Shown: positions 61,154 through 63,935 of the stretch, in pieces
Numbering within the stretch: position 1 is the stretch's first letter
How the letters are laid out: every line of letters begins with the position of its first letter
IMG/VR virus record: IMGVR_UViG_3300027974_000038
Span: 1-63,935 of that record
DNA from: a virus
Direction: 5' to 3' (one strand)
DNA length: 63,935 nucleotides
Position numbers and translations under genes: made by a program
Notes under the pieces: generated by a model
Database searches by the model: none
Told to the model about the DNA's origin: nothing
The model's input: only the letters and a program-made list of their open reading frames with translations

Positions 61154-62928
61154 TTCGTATCAAAGATTTAACTGTTAAGAATTTCATGAGCGTGGGTAAT
61201 CAAACTCAGGCTGTGGATTTTTGTAAAGAACAACTGACATTGGTTCTAGGTGAAAATCTGGATCAAGGTGGCGATGACAGTGGTAGTCGAAATGGCACAG
61301 GCAAAACCACCATTGTCAATGCCTTAAGTTATGCCTTATTTGGTCAGGCTCTTACTAATATTAAGAAAGATAACCTAGTCAACAAGACCAATAATAAGAA
61401 CATGTTGGTCACACTGAATTTTGAAAAGAACGGTGTAAGCTATAAAATAGAACGTGGTCGTAGACCTAATATTTTTAGATTTTTTATCAATGGAGAGGAG
61501 CAAGACACTGACAATGTTGACGAAAGTCAAGGTGATGTCAGAGAAACTCAACGTGATTTAGACACACTTCTAGGTATGAGTCACGACATGTTCAAACATA
61601 TTGTGGCACTTAATACCTATACTGAACCATTTCTCAGTATGCGATCTGCTGATCAACGAATGATCATTGAACAATTACTTGGTGTTACTTTACTCAGTGA
61701 AAAAAGTGAAAGCTTAAAGGAACAAGTTAGACTAACCAAAGACGAAATTAATCAAGAGTCAGCTAACATTGAAGCTACTAAAAAGAGTAATGATCGTATT
61801 GAACAAAGCATTACAGGGCTAACGACCAAGCAACGAGCATGGTGTAAACAACAGAAAGATGATTGTGAAAAAGTTGCTGAAAAGATTTTAGAACTACAAA
61901 ACATTGACATCGAACATGAACTGGCTCAACATGCTCTACTAAAAAGTTATGACGAGTTGTCGGCTAAGATTCGTAGTCTCAACAAGGAAAAAGCCACATT
62001 AGAAACTGCTGTTGGTCAGGCTGAAAAGTCCGTGAACAAGTACAAGAAAGAAGTGGAACAACTTGCTGACAAATCTTGCCCTTCTTGTCAACAACAGTTA
62101 TTGGATCATAAACATGGTGAAATGACTGAGACTGCCTTGGAAAACTTCAATGAGGCTAAAGAATATTATAAAAAAACTTCAGCCAGTTTGAAAAAGATTC
62201 AAAAAGAAATCAAAGACATCGGTGATATAAACGGACGACCTGAAACATTTTACGACACCGTAGAACAGGCATTGAAACATCAAAACAATTTGACCAGTTT
62301 GGAAGAAGCATTAGTCAAACGCAGTGATGAAGTAGACCCTTATCAAGAACAGATTGACGAATTACGCAATACAGCCATACAGGAAGTTAGTTGGGATCGT
62401 GTTAACCAACTAAACAAACTAAAAGAACATCAGGAATTTTTACTTAAATTATTGACCAGCAAGGACAGTTTTATTCGTAAGAAAATTATTGATCAAAACT
62501 TGGCCTATCTCAATAATAGATTGACCTACTACTTAGACAAGATGGGACTGCCACATGTGGTTAGGTTTCAAAATGATCTCACAGTGGAAATTACACAGTT
62601 GGGTCAAGACTTGGACTTTGACAACTTGTCACGTGGCGAACGTAATAGATTAATCTTAGGTCTAAGCTGGAGTTTCCGTGATGTGTGGGAAAGTTTATAT
62701 GACAATATTAATTTATTGTTCATTGACGAACTTATTGACAACGGATTAGATGCTAGTGGAGTAGAGGGTGCGTTGGCTGTACTCAAAAAGATGGCACGTG
62801 AACGTAACAAAAATATCTACTTGATCAGTCATAAGGATGAATTGATTGGCCGTGTAAACAATGTGTTGAAGGTCATCAAAGAAAATGGCTATACTAGCTA
62901 TGCCAATGATTTGGAGATAGTTGAATGA
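61150..62928 (+). CDS. 46: Recombination endonuclease subunit (T4 gp46-like, Rad50/SbcC ATPase)
   Basis: The 592-residue protein has Walker A NGTGKTTIVN (about 48-57), Q-loop region TYTEPFLSM, two coiled-coil arms flanking a zinc hook CPSC (near 309-312), the ABC signature LSRGERNRLILGLSWSF (about 493) and Walker B with D-loop NLLFIDELIDNGLDASG (about 520-536). It is the ATPase partner of gp47. T4 gp46 is 560 residues. Stop and next ATG overlap (ATGA), so the small protein that follows is coupled. Confidence 0.95.
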   Translation: MIRIKDLTVKNFMSVGNQTQAVDFCKEQLTLVLGENLDQGGDDSGSRNGTGKTTIVNALSYALFGQALTNIKKDNLVNKTNNKNMLVTLNFEKNGVSYKIERGRRPNIFRFFINGEEQDTDNVDESQGDVRETQRDLDTLLGMSHDMFKHIVALNTYTEPFLSMRSADQRMIIEQLLGVTLLSEKSESLKEQVRLTKDEINQESANIEATKKSNDRIEQSITGLTTKQRAWCKQQKDDCEKVAEKILELQNIDIEHELAQHALLKSYDELSAKIRSLNKEKATLETAVGQAEKSVNKYKKEVEQLADKSCPSCQQQLLDHKHGEMTETALENFNEAKEYYKKTSASLKKIQKEIKDIGDINGRPETFYDTVEQALKHQNNLTSLEEALVKRSDEVDPYQEQIDELRNTAIQEVSWDRVNQLNKLKEHQEFLLKLLTSKDSFIRKKIIDQNLAYLNNRLTYYLDKMGLPHVVRFQNDLTVEITQLGQDLDFDNLSRGERNRLILGLSWSFRDVWESLYDNINLLFIDELIDNGLDASGVEGALAVLKKMARERNKNIYLISHKDELIGRVNNVLKVIKENGYTSYANDLEIVE

Positions 62929-63179
62929 TTCCAAGAGATGAAGAATTGCATGACAAATTAATGGAAGCTTTTAGAGAATATTTCAAAGCCAATCAAGCAT
63001 GGTTGGCCAAAGGCACACGTAGAGCAGGCATGGACACTAGGCATTGGCTCAGTGAAATACGTCATTACGCCATCATGCGAAGGCAGGAAATTCAAGTATG
63101 GCGCAGAGCAATAGAAAAAGAAAAGGCACAAAAACAACTTCAAAAGGCACAGGAACAGGCAGAGAAAGACGCTATATAG
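62925..63179 (+). CDS. Small basic helical protein (84 residues)
   Basis: The protein is nearly all helix and rich in Arg, Lys and Gln. It opens MIPRDEELHDKLMEAFREYF and continues GTRRAGMDTRHWLSEIRHYA, then IMRRQEIQVWRRAIEKEKAQ and KQLQKAQEQAEKDAI. The GTRRAG-x-L-E-I-x-RRQEIQ pattern is one I recall for small histone-like or scaffold proteins in T4-like marine phages, but no annotation can be assigned. Coupled to gp46 by ATGA. DNA binding is plausible from charge alone. Confidence 0.6.
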   Translation: MIPRDEELHDKLMEAFREYFKANQAWLAKGTRRAGMDTRHWLSEIRHYAIMRRQEIQVWRRAIEKEKAQKQLQKAQEQAEKDAI

Positions 63180-63182
63180 TTG

Positions 63183-63620
63183 ATGTCATGGTATTATCAA
63201 GATCAACTAGTCACAGAAATCTCAGGAGATTATATAGGCTTTGTCTACATCATAACAAATTTAACCACAGATAAAAAATACATAGGCAAAAAACTTGCCA
63301 AGTTCGCCAAAACCACCTATAAGGTTGTTAAGCTGAAAAACGGCACAAAGAAAAGAAAAAAGATTCGAGGCAAAATAGAAAGTGACTGGCAAGAATATTA
63401 TGGCTCCAACGACGAACTCAACAAAGACGTATTAACATTAGGCAAAGAAAATTTTAGGCGCGACATACTTTACTTTTGTAAAACCAAAAGTGAATGTAGT
63501 TATATTGAGGCAAGAGAACAATTTTCAAGGCGTGTATTAGAAAGTAACGATTACTACAACGGGCATATTCAGGTCAGAGTTCACGGCAAACACATCATAG
63601 GCAAACAGTTAAACGGTTAA
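63183..63620 (+). CDS. GIY-YIG-type nuclease domain protein
   Basis: The start was placed at ATG 63183; a TTG one codon earlier is the alternative. The 145-residue protein has the GIY-YIG opening GFVYIITNLTTDKKYIGKKL (about 19-38), with the second half as YIGKK. The segment WQEYYGSNDELNKDV follows, then FRRDILYFCKTKSECSYIEA, where the Glu of SYIEA fits the catalytic metal site. The rest is basic (NGTKKRKKIRGKI). Either a free-standing homing-type nuclease or a repair enzyme of the operon. It ends directly before the structured region at 63621. Confidence 0.8.
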   Translation: MSWYYQDQLVTEISGDYIGFVYIITNLTTDKKYIGKKLAKFAKTTYKVVKLKNGTKKRKKIRGKIESDWQEYYGSNDELNKDVLTLGKENFRRDILYFCKTKSECSYIEAREQFSRRVLESNDYYNGHIQVRVHGKHIIGKQLNG

Positions 63621-63935
63621 AGCTGGCGCAGGCTAATTTCATGCGATTCTATACCTGGACATGCGTGTCACAGGGATGAAAAACTCCAGCCGTTAGGAGG
63701 ACTCAACCACTACCCGCAAGGATGAGGATAGCAAAATGCCGCTATTTGGTTGTTTGAAAAGGATTAACAGGCTAAAAGAAGGGGCTCTGATGAAAAAGAT
63801 ACAACCCCACGATAGTTAAGCAAGACTATATTTGTTTAATTATTTCCCGTCGTATAGAAGACTGGGCTCGAGGTACAGGATGACCGCCTCTGTAACGCCC
63901 TAATATAGTATCGGACTAAGCAACTCGCATAATGT
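63621..63935 (+). ncRNA. Candidate structured non-coding RNA (gene-free, many complementary arms)
   Basis: The 315 bases after the nuclease gene contain no convincing gene. Several complementary pairs are present: GCTGG/CCAGC (63622-63626 and 63686-63690) enclosing CCTGGACA/TGTC-A-CAGG (63654-63661 and 63666-63674). Next come CAACC/GGTTG (63704-63708 and 63748-63752) enclosing ATAGC/GCTAT (63728-63732 and 63741-63745). GGGG/CCCC lies at 63781-63784 and 63805-63808. An 8-bp helix ACTATATT/AATATAGT (63825-63832 and 63902-63909) encloses GGGC/GCCC (63864-63867 and 63897-63900) and GAGG/CCTC with an interleaved TACA/TGTA. GGTTGT (63748-63753) can also pair with ACAACC (63801-63806). It is markedly less AT-rich than its surroundings. 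Strand is assumed plus; the far end may be cut by the window. Confidence 0.55.

Noticed and set aside
63785-63791. CTGATGA resembling a hammerhead ribozyme core
   Set aside because: The required GAAAC after a short stem and the cleavage-site helix were not found; the following bases are A-rich without a stem II.
63736-63819. 27-residue reading frame starting MPLFGCLKR in the gene-free region
   Set aside because: It has a weak GAGGA before the ATG, but the codons coincide with several pairing arms and there is no overlap or coupling with a neighbour, unlike all other small genes here.
63621-63935. Phage tmRNA or complete group I intron
   Set aside because: No tRNA-like T-arm sequence, no plausible tag frame, and group I P/Q elements are missing; kept only as a distant possibility for the structured region.
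1-63935. tRNA genes, CRISPR arrays, insertion sequences
   Set aside because: No T-arm-like motifs in the few gaps, no regularly spaced repeats, and no transposase-like protein; a covariance search would be needed to exclude tRNAs fully.

Overview
The window is a stretch of a tailed-phage genome of the T4-like (contractile-tail myovirus) group. It is AT-rich, nearly every gene overlaps or abuts its neighbour, and it carries a recognisable T4 core: gp41 helicase, gp61 primase, UvsW helicase, the gp46/gp47 nuclease pair, late sigma factor gp55, and baseplate genes resembling gp48/54, gp53, gp5, gp25, gp6 and gp7. The accessory genes (carbamoyltransferase, twitch-type radical SAM proteins, small sugar-pathway enzymes, many glycosyltransferase-like proteins, very large baseplate proteins) are typical of marine T4-like phages of cyanobacteria or SAR11-type hosts. 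The exact host cannot be read from the sequence.

Layout. 1-978 (+): 3' part of a class III nucleotidyl cyclase gene. 975-1564 (-): two small membrane proteins, possibly lysis-related. 1621-11514 (-): replication and recombination block (gp41 helicase, carbamoyltransferase, primase, a mini protein resembling the DNA polymerase III alpha core, UvsW, several conserved unknowns), interrupted by a structural protein gene (5061-5885) and one plus-strand gene (5906-6283). 11532-28911 (almost all -): a 17-kb accessory block of sugar-modifying and glycosyltransferase-like genes, including an aldolase-like protein, a KdsC-type phosphatase, a shikimate-dehydrogenase-like oxidoreductase, a fused nucleotidyltransferase-kinase, a cupin, two SGNH proteins and two radical SAM proteins. 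28965-59243 (-): tail fibre and baseplate block with proteins up to about 2,880 residues. 59322-63620 (+): gp55, gp47, gp46, a small basic protein and a GIY-YIG-type protein. 63621-63935: gene-free region with many complementary arms, probably a structured RNA.

Expression logic. Four sigma70-type promoters with exactly 17-base spacers precede early genes (11514, primase, helicase, gp55). Three of them sit so close to the start codon that the mRNA would be leaderless. T4-late-like octamers (TATAAATA or one mismatch) lie mostly 15-20 bases upstream of structural genes and of the small membrane-protein pair. The gp55 promoter and the late promoter of the baseplate operon lie back to back, and a 22-bp perfect palindrome covers the gp55 promoter spacer and most of its -10 box.

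The genes suggest a phage that builds or alters a specialised surface sugar (its own virion or the host envelope) while running a standard T4-like replication and late-transcription programme. Several track starts were moved to better-supported codons, and two short genes too small for a standard ORF list (3983-4099 and 6843-7007) were added.
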